Assembly (NCBI GenBank): GCA_028753945.1
Contig: JAPNXP010000009.1
Location: forward strand, 5,022,001 to 5,086,000
Direction of reading: 5' to 3'
DNA length: 64,000 nucleotides
From: Hexactinellida sp. DTS-2022
Taxonomy: Eukaryota; Porifera; Hexactinellida
The notes beneath the pieces were generated by a model. That model worked only from the letters and a program-made list of their open reading frames with translations, had not been told where the DNA came from and did not search any database. This document shows positions 10,911 through 22,299 of the stretch, in pieces. Within the stretch, counting starts at the first letter, position 1, and each line of letters begins with the position of its first letter. The translations under genes were made by a program, and so were the position numbers.

Positions 10911-11211
10911 CAGTGCTCGACAAATTAGGTGGGTTGTTGCCGTTAGCCACCAAAATCTTTCTTAAGCCACCAAATTTTGAGGCTTAACTATTAACTAATC
11001 CACCATAATTGTGGATTATTTGACCTTGTGTAGATTAAGTTTTTTTGTTGCATTATTTGTTATTAATATTTGTGTCGTTTTACGGCATCAGAAGTTTGTT
11101 AAGCCACCATTGGTTTCTTGAACCAGCCAATGTTTATTCTTTAGCCACCATAAAAAGTGAGGTAATGGCTTAATTAGTCACCATCAAAATTACATTTTGT
11201 CGAGCACTTTA
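10911..11211. mobile_element. hAT-like MITE (CAGTGCTCGACAAA)
   Basis: Ends CAGTGCTCGACAAA and TTTGTCGAGCACT. Flanks CTAATTAG (10903-10910) and GTAATTAG (11212-11219) match in 7 of 8. The interior is rich in ccaccaaa repeats. A truncated second copy lies reversed at ~46730-46923. Confidence 0.8.
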
Positions 11212-12455
11212 GTAATTAGTTTACCTACTTATATTACAACTCGTATCGACAAGTTCTTGTGAGAAGACATGGGTTAGGGTGGGTCCTGTCTCACTTCTAG
11301 ATCCGCTACTCAAGAAGATAAATCGAAGAGTGTACAAATTATAGAAAACTATATGGTTAAATATATTGATAGTATAGTATACAAAATGTTATGAGTAGAG
11401 ATTATAGAAGAGCCAGGATGATTATTTAGCATCGATTTGTAAATTTAGGAAATTATGTTAGTTATGGATTTTTGACTAATACAGTAGATGTCGGATATAA
11501 GCTCACCGGTTATAAGAACATATTGGATATGTCGCAGGCGAGATTGAGTCTCAATTTCGCCTGAAACTCATTCTCGCCTAGGCGAGATTGAGTACCAGGC
11601 GAAATTGTGTCATACTTATAGAAAATGTTTAACTAAATATTATGGGTTGTTAAAAATTAATTATATCCAGATCTAATCCCGCTATTTGTTCACTTCCAAA
11701 TGTTAATACTAGGTAAACAAGTATGCTGAATACGAATTTCAAACTCACAAATTTCATTATGTCTATTTATTGTTGTTATTGACAATATAGGTAAACAAAT
11801 TACGGAATATTCCAAATTAACATAGAGACTAGCGGTTATTTTAAGTAATTGCATAGTATGCTAAATACGAATTTAGAATTATCTACTTGCAAATAAGGGC
11901 TGTTTGTTGTTAAAGTTGGGGAATTAATTACTAAGAATAGATAGAGATATAACTAAGTAAGCAAACTAGTATAATATAGTACGTATATAGATTAATATTG
12001 AAGACTTGACAAAAACAATATGAGTCCTTTTGGAAGTTAATTATATTGCGTGGTAAAGTGTAAATTATAAATGATAATGAATTAAGTGAAATAGTTAAGT
12101 ATTCCCTAGCAAAAGCGAACGAGATTATAGGCTCGTAATAAATATTTTTTTCCCAATATACTCGCGAGTTCAAAACATTTCACTCAAGCCACTAGTTTAA
12201 TCTCCAATACATATAGTTTTCAATACATTCACCATAAACAGAACATAATTAATCGCGACACATTCTCAAATGAATGTTGAGTTTATATTGATAAGTTGGT
12301 TGTGTTGTTAGTTGGTTTAATAGCTTGTTTTTGCTGTTAAATCAGCTTATCAATATCACTAAGTTGAGAATGTATAGCGAGTAAATGAGTAATTACGTTC
12401 TATTTATGTACTAAATGTGTTTAAATGTACATCTATAAATTAACAATACAAATGC

Positions 12456-12592
12456 GTAGGCTCTGGTATGGTTGGTAGGGCCATGGACATACAAAAGTTT
12501 GCCAATTGAAATACCTATGTGCAATGGCCTCCCAATGTCACCGTAATGGACTAACCTATGGGCCCTACTAATCCCATTCCGAGACTACGTCA
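12456..12592. repeat. Small imperfect inverted repeat
   Basis: ctctggtatggttggtagggcc at left pairs imperfectly with gggccctactaatcccattc at right. A MITE is likely, but no target duplication is visible. A second imperfect hairpin lies at 12250-12385. Confidence 0.4.
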
Positions 12593-13589
12593 AACTCCGT
12601 ATGTGGGAAGCTTCCGAATCTAAGATGTTGACATTTTTCAGATTACTTTCTCAATATTGGAAAAATAGTCTAAAAATAACAATTGTTATAATATGCAACC
12701 AGAGATGGGGCCAAATTCCTAGGGATTAGAGTTTTAAAGATTTTAAGATTAATCCCAGTCCATTCAGAAGGGATTGGGAATTAATCAGAAAATCTCAAAC
12801 TCAAGGTCAGTGTGTGGGAATTAAGGAACTTCTAAATGATATTATTTCGAAACTGCTCTGAATTCGTGAATGACAAATAGGACATGTTAATCCAAGTTAT
12901 TTTATTTAATGCTGCAATCTACACCAATTTGCATGTCTACAGGGTCTGAAAGTCATTTCGTTTCTCGTAACTTCAAACAAAAAACAAATGTGTATTGTAA
13001 TTATATGTAATATAAATTATATAATTGATAATAAATAATTATTTAGAAGCTTCATTATATACTTTACTCTCACTAAGTAATATAATCTTTGGACAGGTGC
13101 GAAGTCAGCCCTAACTATAGTGGGTGTCAAGTGCGTAGGAGTAAGTGTAGCCAGCGACCCTAATGGGGCTCAGCAGAAAACTTCTTACACACTAAGAGGC
13201 CTTGTTAAATGTTAATTCACGAGCACTTTCTATAAAAAGGTGCTATGTAACGACTGAAAAAGAAATAGCACAGTAACATATATTGACTGTGAAAGCTAAC
13301 TAATATGATTACATTCTTGACTGAGCTTAGCTGTGGGCGCAATTGCATTCTTACGAAAAAGAGCACAAGCCTAGTATATTGATTATCTTTCTTTTGGATA
13401 CAAACAACTTGTGACCTTCAGATGTTCTATATTTTGAACAGCGATTTTATTTATATTGAGTCAAAGTAAAATCCATGTTAATTTAAATATCAATTACTAA
13501 ATAGCATTAATAATATTTCTTATACGTATTCTATTATTAGCCAATATATCATCATGTTTAAATAAAACACGAAATCTGAAAAGTACATA

Positions 13590-13691
13590 CAGTCAACTCC
13601 GCTTAATAGAGTCACCTCGGGACCAGTTTGGTTTGACCCAATTAAGCGGAGAAACCGATTAACCGGTGGCTCTATTAAGCGGAGTTGACTG
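13590..13691. mobile_element. 102-bp pogo-like MITE
   Basis: Ends CAGTCAACTCCGCTTAATAG and its exact inverse, with TA on both sides (13588-13589, 13692-13693). A one-ended relative (cagtcgactccacttaatag) occurs at 27903. Confidence 0.9.
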
Positions 13692-14179
13692 TACATCAAC
13701 AAATATTGTGTTGAGTGAAAACATAAATAAATTACAACTGTTATTGAATACTCACATTACGATAATTAATAAACAGTCGGTCAAATGCAGGCCTTTCAAA
13801 AGTTTTTAACTCAAATAGAGATGCGTTTTTTATCTCCGAATTACTTTAATGTAATCCGGACAAACACACACACACTCACAAAGAACTATTGTGCTTTTAA
13901 TATATAGATAATTGTGGTCTGCTTAAGCACTGCCGGATTTGGTAGCCAGCGAGACCATAGGCGGGCTAATATAGTGCAATCTTAAGGATTAAGGTTATCC
14001 ACCAATTGTAATTCTGGTAGTTCAATAATTGTTTTGCTATCTCGTAACCTATCTTATTCAAGAGGTTTTGATCCGGGGTCCCGGCTGTCTATTAACGGCC
14101 ACCCCAAATAATATTATGAGGGGCGAAATGATAGTATGATACCTATTTTAATTTGAACATACAGACTAGACTCAATTCA

Positions 14180-14987
14180 CAGGTCTAGACTAAATTCGGT
14201 TCGCCGGGTGACCGCTTAACCGCTGCTAATATTGGTTAACTGTTACAGATTTAATTGAGCAGTTAACCGGTCTGTTAATCTAGTTAAATAATATCAATGT
14301 AATTGCGAATATAAAACACTAATTTAAATTATATTAATTTTGTTAGAATATGGTAATCTTAAATCTATGCATTTCCATACGTAGTAAATTCCTATAAACC
14401 AAGGGTGGGGTTGGTTAACCGTTTTGAGGCCACGGTTACGATTGTCTTCACACTACGGTTAACAGGTTAACCGCCACTGAAAGTTATAACAAAATATATA
14501 GACATTTCTCAGAAAATATCTAAATTGCAGTAACGAAAAGAACATTCTTTTAGCCAAGTACTCTATAAGTACAATTAACTGCGTACAAGTTTATCACTTC
14601 AGGTTACTTCTACACTGTTGTCACCAAAATATATCGTGTTACTATGGGTAATAAGATAAACAATTATTATATTCTGAACAAAATGCGTGCAAATTCACAC
14701 TTTCATCCAAAAATTTGTACTTCGAATTGTAATATTAACATATCGGTTAACTGATCACTAAAATCCGTAACAGTTAACCGGTATTAGCGGCGGTTAACCG
14801 AATCCAGCCTCGATTTAATATTTTCTGAAGGACGAAATGTAGCAGTAGTAAGGAATAAAAACAAAGCTGAACCTTACTAATTATGTAGTATAAATAAATG
14901 TTCTTCTATGTTGATCAGCATGGGCGGTTAACCGGTTAACTGTGGGGAGAAATTGAATCTTAACCGTTGCCCCAGAATTTACCATTG
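14180..14987. mobile_element. GGTTAACCG element carrying a second copy of itself
   Basis: The outer copy is recognised because 14180-14399 and 14813-14987 align with the left and right halves of the uninterrupted copy at 15848-16241. The middle (14400-14812) is another family member in reverse orientation with ends CAAGGGTGGGGTTGG and CAGCCTCG. Target duplications are not clear for either. Confidence 0.65.
14400..14812. mobile_element. GGTTAACCG element, inner copy
   Basis: Ends CAAGGGTGGGGTTGGTTAAC and, inverted, CGAGGCTGGATTCGGTTAAC. Inserted into the outer copy of the same family. No coding sequence. Confidence 0.65.
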
Positions 14988-15807
14988 AATAAAATATTGG
15001 GAACAACAAGATACTCTCCCCTGACTTGAGGGTGGGGTCGACACCTCCCTCCTGACGCAATACAGTAAGTCTGTAAGTGGCTTAGAAATTAGTATGTATC
15101 TCAAATACAAGTGTCACTAAGTGTCTCTTTAACAACAAACAGCACTTATTTGCAAGTACAAATGTAGTTAATTCTAAATTCGTATTCATAATATGCAATT
15201 ACTTAAAATAACCGTCTAAAGCTAGTCTCTAGGTCGGTAAATTCTAATATTTTACAAACTTGTTTACCTATATTGTCAATAACAACAATAAATAGACATA
15301 ATAGAAATTTGTGAGTGTCAAATTCGTATTCAGCATACTTGTTTACCTAGTATTAACATTTGGAAGTGAACAAATAGCGGGATTAGATCTGGATATAATT
15401 AATTTTTAACAACCCATAATATTTAGTTAAACATTTTCTATAAGTATGACACAATTTCGCCTGGTACTCAATCTCGCCTAGGCGAGAATGAGTTTCAGGC
15501 GAAATTGAGACTCAATCTCGCCTGAAACTCAATTTCGCCTACAACATATATAAGCACACTATTTTGGGAAACGGTTGCCATATACCCTGTTTAATTTATG
15601 TCGGTTATAAGAACATGCCGGTTATAAGCACATTAAGTGGTTTCTGAAGGTATGCTTATAACCGGCATCCACTGTACTGATCTATTGACATTTGTTGAAC
15701 TACCTTGATTATTAATAGATCAGCTCTGTATACGTAATAGCATTATGTTTATCAGATGCATTCACGCAACTTGAAGCGTCTTAGAGACTGACATCAGGAT
15801 ACGAATT

Positions 15808-16292
15808 ATGCCAAAGTATTGTGCAGGGTATAATTGTATAGGTGGGCCAAGGCTGGATTCGGTTAACCGTTGCTGACATCGGTAAACCGTTAGAGATTTT
15901 AGTAACCAGTTAGCCGGTCTGTTGAATAACAGCAGATTTATTGGGAAATGAATGTATAAAGTATTAAATTTTTATGAATTTTATCAGAATATGTAGTCCT
16001 AAATCCATTTCTCATCACCACTTAATAAATTTTATTGGACAACATTTATTTAAATTTACCTAAAGCACGAAATGTATCAGTTAATATACTTATGCAGTTA
16101 TACTTTATACACCTGAGTCTTATTCTGTAGTATAATCAATTTTTATAAAGATTTATTGTATTGAGTAGGATGGGCGGTTAACCGTGGCGAGAAATCGAAT
16201 TGTAACCGTTGCCTCAGATCGGTTAGCCAAACCCACCCTTGGGTGGGCAATATTTTATACTGCGTTTCCTACTAACTAAATCCTGTGTCTAG
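15808..16292 (+). pseudogene. First THAP exon of the P-type transposase, split by a MITE
   Basis: The ATG at 15808 begins MPKYCAGYNC, a THAP-domain start with the first Cys pair in C-x4-C spacing. After removing the MITE at 15848-16241 with one copy of its GGTGGGC flank, the frame runs on for ~16 codons to a TAG at 16290. The second half of a THAP domain, with the matching C-x2-H, occurs at 18990-19090 in P relic 2. This suggests that the family's THAP domain is encoded by two exons and that this deletion derivative kept exon 1 only. Confidence 0.6.
15848..16241. mobile_element. hAT-like MITE of the GGTTAACCG family
   Basis: Ends CAAGGCTGGATTCGGTTAAC and, inverted, CAAGGGTGGGTTTGGCTAAC. Flanked by GGTGGGC at 15841-15847 and 16242-16248 (7 bp perfect; an 8-bp hAT target is plausible). 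It is the cleanest copy in the window. A ~95-bp terminal piece is at 54084-54178. Confidence 0.8.
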
Positions 16293-16598
16293 CATTAGCG
16301 GATTTCGATATATCAATAAAACACAATGGACCCAAGTTCCAGGACCCGAGCTGGCAGCCTACAGTCAGTCCTTCATTAAAGTAGTCTATGGGTTTAGAAA
16401 ATAATTTGCTTCATTGAATTGAAGCAACTTCTTTACAATTTTATTTTACATGGCTAAGGAGTAATACGTAGTATAAGTAAATTTGACTGATTTTGGTTCC
16501 AACAATGACCCCGAAGCATTTCAAAATACAACCAAAAATAAAAAGTAGTGTATACTAGTAAATAAATAAATAATTTTGCTAGAAGATTAATAGATTAA

Positions 16599-17100
16599 TT
16601 ATTCAATTACGAAGGCTTCACTAAAACTGTCTGTATGGAAAAAAGATGAGGTACGAGTGTTGATTAAATCAATCACTGGTTCATAGTAATTATCATAGTT
16701 CGATAAATAAATCGCTGGGTTTGTGTAGCAATCATTAATAGAATGATACCGATACCATCTTGATCCACATAATCTATTCTTAAGTTCGCTGTGAAAATTG
16801 GAAACAAAGATGTCTATCCCGAGCATAGAACACAGCTACAATCTCAATATCTATACCCCAAATCTCGTTAGCGTCCATCTGAGAATTTAACAAATACTCG
16901 TTAGGCCAGTATGAGATAAATTTGGATTCGAGGTAGCGCGAGACGAAGCTAGCCCCCTGCACTGTCATGTACCTACATACCTCAGCGCGTATCTTACCAT
17001 GAGCTTATTGACTACCTGTTAGTACAGCTGACATTGCCCGAAATACAAAATTTTCGTCCCTCTCAATGGGTAATTCAGCTAACGGAGCAACATTTTGCAG
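16599..17100 (-). pseudogene. OTU cysteine-protease domain relic with lost catalytic residues
   Basis: OTU proteases remove ubiquitin using a Cys in a DGNC(L/Y)FR motif and a His in NHY. Minus-strand reading gives IERDENFVFRAMSAVLTG at ~17050-16995, aligned to that first motif but with Gly-Asn-Cys changed to Glu-Asn-Phe. Next come a stop in place of the expected residue before AHGKIRAEV, the WGIDIEIVAVFYA strand-helix at ~16860, a frameshift, and IYLSNYDNYYEPV at ~16690. In that last motif the catalytic His position is Tyr. Both catalytic residues are therefore gone. It could come from a Ginger-OTU element like the one at 35970-41239 or from a host gene. Confidence 0.65.
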
Positions 17101-18128
17101 TTGGTGCCCAGTATACAATATAGGCTGGATCAATTCGTATTTGAATTCTATTCCAAGCGGTTTTCATTTCGATCTCAACCATTCAGTTTGGGTGGAGAGT
17201 AGAATGGACCATCCACTGGAACAGTTGGAGGGTGGATTCTATAAGGAAGATCATGTACTTCTGTTCTCACCTTCGATGTAAGAATCACCTCTTCAAGAAA
17301 TTCTATGATCTATCAATATAAAATTTAGAGGTACGTATTAAAATCGACGAGGCGCATGCGCCGAAATGTACAATGGATATCCACTACATGCGTACATGCT
17401 TTGTGCACAAGAATACGCACATCTATTTAATTCTTGGTCGAATTACTGAAATAGGCTTTCATCGATTTAATTAAATTGTATATTAAACCAAAATATTAAA
17501 TCCCTTTCAAATATATCTGGAAATTACCTAGAAGTTCATCCTCTCCAAAAGAAACGTTAACTTTAATAATTCAGAAAATACATTCGACCTACAATTTCAA
17601 TAAGTAAACACTTCTGTTCATGATACCTGTACACTCGATTTCCACAACCCAATAGAAAAACATGTAACCGCGCTACTTCCGCCAACCGAACTTTTTAAGA
17701 TATATCATTTTAATTTTGAACATGACATACAACCATCCAAATCCCAATTATTGATAAATATATACGTCTTCTTCTCAAAAGTGCTGATTTTTGGAATCTC
17801 TCAGATTCCGAACTGAACTATTTCCAGATTATAAATGCTTTCAAGGTGAGTTATAAATTATTACTGATTTGCTCTTTGTTAATGTAATGAAACTGATAAG
17901 CTACATTGTTATGCTTACATACACTCATTTAGGACCTAAATGAGTGTAGGAGGGATATGAGTGTAGGAGGATATATAGCACCTAAAATTTAGGTGCTATA
18001 TCCCTCACAAAGAGCCGTGATATTAAAGCTAGTCAGTATTGACTATGGTAGTACTTTTGCTTGTTCGATATGCAGAGATCAGCCTTCTATAATTATTTTG
18101 GATGGTATAGCTATGGGAACAACCAAGC
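17101..18128. other. No identified gene; paired hairpins
   Basis: Mostly AT-rich unique-looking sequence. 17925-17949 (cactcatttagg and its inverse) and 17972-18001 (atatagcacctaaa and its inverse) are two adjacent near-perfect short hairpins. Confidence 0.45.
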
Positions 18129-18313
18129 CAGGGTTTCATCTAGGCGTACGCGACGCGCCTACAGGCGCGTAATTTTGGAAAGAAATTTTTCTAGGCGCGT
18201 GAAATTCGAGAGATGCACCCATAGACGTAATACAAATTGAGTATTTTAGGCGCGTGTGAGCGAGCTCAAACTTAATCTAGGCGTGCATAAAATTTTGCCT
18301 AGATGAAAGCCTG
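18129..18313. mobile_element. 185-bp hAT MITE with perfect 8-bp duplication
   Basis: Ends CAGGGTTTCATCTAGGCG and, inverted, CAGGCTTTCATCTAGGC. AACCAAGC at 18121-18128 is repeated at 18314-18321. A relative sits at 22648-22861. Confidence 0.95.
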
Positions 18314-18419
18314 AACCAAGCAAATCCCTAAAACACCAAATTTTACAGACGAACAGCAAAAACTTTCTATTATCTCGTTGGCTAATCGCGTTTTTTACAG
18401 ACAATGCTTAAGCACGTAA

Positions 18420-18817
18420 ATGCTTGGCCAGTATGTCGATTCCGGTTTGATCGACATGAACTTTGACATGATGTTAGACAACTTGAACATACCTGAGTTT
18501 GCAAGCTATTTATGCTCTCAAATTATCGACTCACTAAGAATAGTAGATCCTGAATTTCCTGGAGTTACTGAAGCTATTAAAATACTTGCACGATCAGAAC
18601 CATTAACGGCATATTTGGATTCTCTGCATTATCGGTATTTCAGAGAAAAATTATAACAGAACTCTCCCTTGGAGAATCAAAGCGTATAGATGCATGGTCT
18701 GATATATATCACAAAACTTATGGTTTAGATATTCTATTCAACTCTACTCCGAAGATAGATCCTCAAAGGAGAAAGATAACTTTACAATATCATGTTGCTC
18801 TGCTGTTTAAAGTGATA
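18420..18817 (+). CDS. Unidentified exon-like coding fragment
   Basis: A frame of 79 codons from the ATG at 18420 begins MLGQYVDSGLIDMNF. A single-base shift near 18645 continues it as TELSLGESKRIDAWSD and IDPQRRKITLQYHVALLFK. The reading ends at an AAG|GTAAAT splice donor near 18818, and a ttttttacag acceptor precedes the ATG at ~18400, so it behaves like an internal or first coding exon. The predicted protein is helical and charged; I do not recognise the family. It could be an extra exon of the P-type element downstream or a piece of a host gene. Lack of stops over ~400 bp in this AT-rich DNA argues that it was coding. Confidence 0.45.
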
Positions 18818-19190
18818 CTAAAGAAGGTAAATAAACTTATGAAATATACTTCCAGTCAACTAACTGAAGAAACTTCATAGGAAATTAATTTATTTAGCTA
18901 CTTCCCAGCAATGAGAAAGAATTATCTGTGAGTTAGGATTGTTATACTATATACTGTATATTGAATTTATTAACCACAGATAGGGTTGAAAGGACAAGAT
19001 GGATTGAGGCTATACCTAATGAACCTGGGAGTCTTAAAGATCGAAAAGAGATATTTGTCTGTTCATCACATTTTAAATGCAAATGGCTAACTGTACGGGG
19101 AGGAAAGCGACCAATTGGACCTCCTACATATTGTAAAGGTGTGCCCAAGTCTTGTCAGAAGCAGTCTATTACACATCCAAGGCCAACAAG

Positions 19191-19878
19191 CAGGGCCGGA
19201 TTAACAGAGGTGGAGGCCCTGGGGCAACCAGTGTAGTGGAGGCTCCTAACTCCTTCCACCAGAGTGGACCATGGGTCATGGGCAGGATCGGCGGAAGAGG
19301 GGCGGTTGGGGCGGCCTGGGCCGCCCCACTTTTTCTGTGATTTTTTTGGTACTCTGAAATTTCGCGGGGGTGTTTTTTGACTCTGCAATCCTCACAATTA
19401 TCATCATAATACAAGGCCGCCCCACCTCTCACGAGCTTCCGCCGGCCCTGATCATGGGTTATGGGTCATGGACTCATGGGTCACGGCTCTGTGACCCATG
19501 ACCCATGATCCATTTGGAATTCCAGTTATAGTACGAATCAAATTTACCCAGAAACATTACAGGGTATGTCTTTGGTATTAGAAATCATCCAAAATTAATT
19601 GATTGACAAGCATCATACATTATACATATATTGTGTTACATAATGTTTGGATATTAAAAATAGATATTTAAAAAGGTCAATGGATAACACGTTGGGTCAA
19701 TGGGTCATGGGTCACAAATGCGATGGGTCAGATGGGTCATGGCCTCATGGGTCACCAATGTTGACCCATGATCCACTCTGCCTTCCACTACAATTGTCCA
19801 GTGAAAAATGAAGTACAACTTTGGTGGTGGAGGCCCCGGGGCAGTTGCCCCGGTTGCCCATGGGTTAATCCGGCCCTG
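19191..19878. mobile_element. hAT element in P relic 2
   Basis: Ends CAGGGCCGGATTAACAG and, inverted, CAGGGCCGGATTAACCC. CCAACAAG at 19183-19190 is repeated at 19879-19886. Removing it with one target copy restores the transposase frame. The interior contains many atgggtcatgg repeats. Confidence 0.95.
19283..19450. mobile_element. Small hAT MITE nested in the hAT element
   Basis: Ends CAGGATCGGCGGAAG and, inverted, CAGGGCCGGCGGAAG. Flanks GTCATGGG and ATCATGGG match in 7 of 8. Internal arms read gggcggcc. Confidence 0.8.
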
Positions 19879-22135
19879 CCAACAAGAAAGACTACTTCTG
19901 CTGTAAGGGATAAATTGCAGAGAGAGTATATTGACAAGTGTGATAAGATCTTAAATTAAACCACTTTGCAGAAGAATTTGAAAGACGATTCACATCATTC
20001 AGCGTTAGAAATCACGGAGAAAAATTGACAGTTTTCATGGTGGATGAATTAGGGAGTAAAGTGGTTCAGTATTTCTGCTTTAAGAAAGTAGAGTCTTGCT
20101 TTGGGTTTCTTCATTTGTCTAAGTAGAAAAGAATGGTTATGATTTCCCAAAGATGATTTTCAATCTACAGAAGAATAGCCTCCTTCATAGATGGTCTCAG
20201 ATGGAAGAAATCCTCTCGATTGTTAATAATTATGAAACTTCTAACAATGATCATTTGTTAAAGGCCATGGAAGAGTTGAAACAAATGACAATAGATGTAC
20301 AAGAATCAACACATTTTCAGTTCCTAGAGACCCAGCTAGAATTTCTCTTGATTTCAGATAATAATATCCGGTATACAAAACACCTACTGATTTTTGCTGG
20401 AGAACTTCTTTGTATATCTCCAGCTGCATACAGGATGATAAGAAATTAAAGAATAATAAAGCTCCCTAGGGAAAAACTTGTTCGAAATTTAATGTCTCGT
20501 AGTTTCGCAAACACCAATCTTACGTTCATATTCAAAGTACTGAAACCTGAGCAACGTCTTGTTAACATACTATTTGATGAGGTAAAGTTATTGAAAACCA
20601 CGCGCTTAACAGACAGCCACATCATTGGTTATGCTACTAATGCCACAGAGGCATTTGCTACATCTGCCTTTTGTATATAAATTGTTTGCCATCACGGAGG
20701 ACCACGCTTAGTGATTGGTGTTCATCCAGTTTCTAAAATAAATGCAGCGAAGGCTCGAGATATTTTGATGGAAACAATTGAAGGATTGAGTAAAATGGAT
20801 ATCCAGCCAATATCCTTTATCTGTGATAACTGTCGCTAAATCAAGGTGTGTACCGCTTACTTGGTGGTCCTGGGAAAGTGGAGGTATGCGGTGTCGATAT
20901 GTACATAATTTATGATTACGTTCATATCCTAAAAAATTTCAGGAATAATTGGATAACTGAGAGGACCTCGGAATTGTCCTTTAAAGAGAACGGTGTAGAA
21001 TATCTGGCATGTTGGAGAGACATCCAAGCTCTATATGAGGAAGATAAAAATATGCCATTACGTCTTACAAAGCTTACTCACACCTCAGTCTTTCCCAAAC
21101 CACTACAAAGACAGAGCGTACCGCTGGTATGTCAAGTCTTTTATGAAAAGACGATTGCGGCATTCAAAGCCTTAAAGGATACTATCGACTATCAGGAGGG
21201 AACTATTAAATTTATCACATTGATAACAAACTGGTTCAGAATGATGAACGTAAAAGACAAGTTTAGCACAATACATCTTCGTGATCCACATCGTGCACCT
21301 TGGACGTTGAATTGTGACAACTTAGCAAACTATCAGCAATGTGCGACGTTATAGATTCCTGTCGATGGGAAGGAGGAAGATTTCGACAAAAAAGCTTACT
21401 CAATTCACTGCCGATGCTTTTAAGATCACAACAAAATATAGTATTGTAGACGCCACTTATCAATTGACTTACCACATTTTTCCGTATGTTCTTCCTGCGG
21501 TTTTCTCACAAGACCCCTTGGAAAAATTTTTTGACAAGCCAGACAGCGCAATGGAGGAAACTTTTACATTGATATTGTTGATATACTCTCAGCAGCCAAA
21601 GCACAGCGATTACATCAGTTGCTGAAATACAATTTACTTCCTAAAGGAATTCCAGAGTTTACCTGCCCAGAATGTACAATGCCAGTCAGTTTGGGAGATA
21701 TAGAGCTAATGCAAGAGATCAGTATTGAGGACACGCAACTCCTCCTTGATTCAGGCAATACTTTAAAGCACAAAGAAGTGTTCATTGCTGGATATATAAC
21801 ATTTAAGCATGGTGAATGGAAGGGGACCTAGTATCTACTGAATTTCTACAAGAACTCGACAGGGGAGGGCTGAGAGTGCCAACATTGTCCACAACTTGTT
21901 TTGTTCAAACTGCTGTTAATCTTCTTGAGTTATTTCCGAGGGCCAAAAATAGTTGTCGAACATATGTAATTAAAGTCATTTCATTTTTTGATCATCCTCT
22001 TGCTGAAGACAATGTAGCTATATACTCATAAGTTAATACTCTCTTAAAAGCTCAAGTTAACCACTTCAGTGATCGTGAGCAACAGCTTGGATGTCTTCGA
22101 CGGAGGGAAAAGTTACAAGAAGAAAATTATTAATT

Positions 22136-22299
22136 GTGAACACTTTTTAGATAGTCAATGTACTGATAACACTTTCTCCATGCTAACAATCATACTAATC
22201 AAATCCAAACTTGTAACTTAAACATTAGAGGTATAGCAAATAATTATCACGACAAATAGCTCACCATATCATACAACCTATCCGCAAATAATATACTTA
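22136..22299. other. P relic 2 3' flank, no gene
   Basis: AT-rich stretch between the last recognisable transposase codons and the subterminal repeats. Confidence 0.4.

Larger units (their letters stand above)
11482..15674. mobile_element. 4.2-kb element with long inverted arms and TA target
   Basis: Ends CAGTAGATGTCGGATATAAG and, inverted, CAGTGGATGCCGGTTATAAG, with TA at 11480-11481 and 15675-15676. Arms extend ~400 bp inward: 11535-11920 and 15130-15545 are inverted copies carrying ggcgagattgag repeats and the gtaaacaagtatgctga motif. The ~3.2-kb centre has no long open frame and holds smaller insertions (13590-13691, 14180-14987). The TA target and CAGT ends suggest a pogo/Tigger-type mover. 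Confidence 0.75.
10573..16390. mobile_element. Non-autonomous P-type element with 8-bp target duplication
   Basis: Starts CATAGACTACTTTAAT and ends ATTAAAGTAGTCTATG, with the perfect 8-bp duplication GGTTTAGA at 10565-10572 and 16391-16398. Inverted arms of ~65 bp continue with ggtcctggaacttgggtcca. Once nested elements (10911-11211, 11482-15674, 15848-16241) are set aside, only about 0.9 kb of P-type sequence remains. That core includes the THAP exon-like stretch at 15808. The subterminal block 10680-10905 resembles the tandem block 22300-22625 beside P relic 2, in reverse, so both belong to one family. Confidence 0.85.
18961..22135 (+). pseudogene. THAP-domain P-type transposase relic 2
   Basis: After an acceptor (ttaaccacag, ~18980) the frame gives the second half of a THAP domain: RTRWIEAIP, FVCSSHF. 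It then runs into the hAT insertion 19191-19878, whose removal with one target copy keeps the frame. 20300-20445 reads LLCISPAAYRMIRN. 20570-20590 reads ILFDEVKL with the first catalytic Asp. 20810-20835 reads SFICDN, followed by a stop. 20860-20950 reads LLGGPGKVEV and YDYVHILKNFRNNW. 21045-21110 carries the core helix region also seen in relic 1. 21480-21560 reads FSQDPLEKFF. 21790-21900 reads VFIAGY and ELDRGGLRVPTLSTT. There are at least four frameshifts and several stops. Domain order matches the P superfamily throughout. Confidence 0.8.

Noticed and set aside
17066..17281. Plus-strand 71-codon frame opposite the OTU relic
   Set aside because: It overlaps the OTU-coding strand and shows no domain; probably a shadow.
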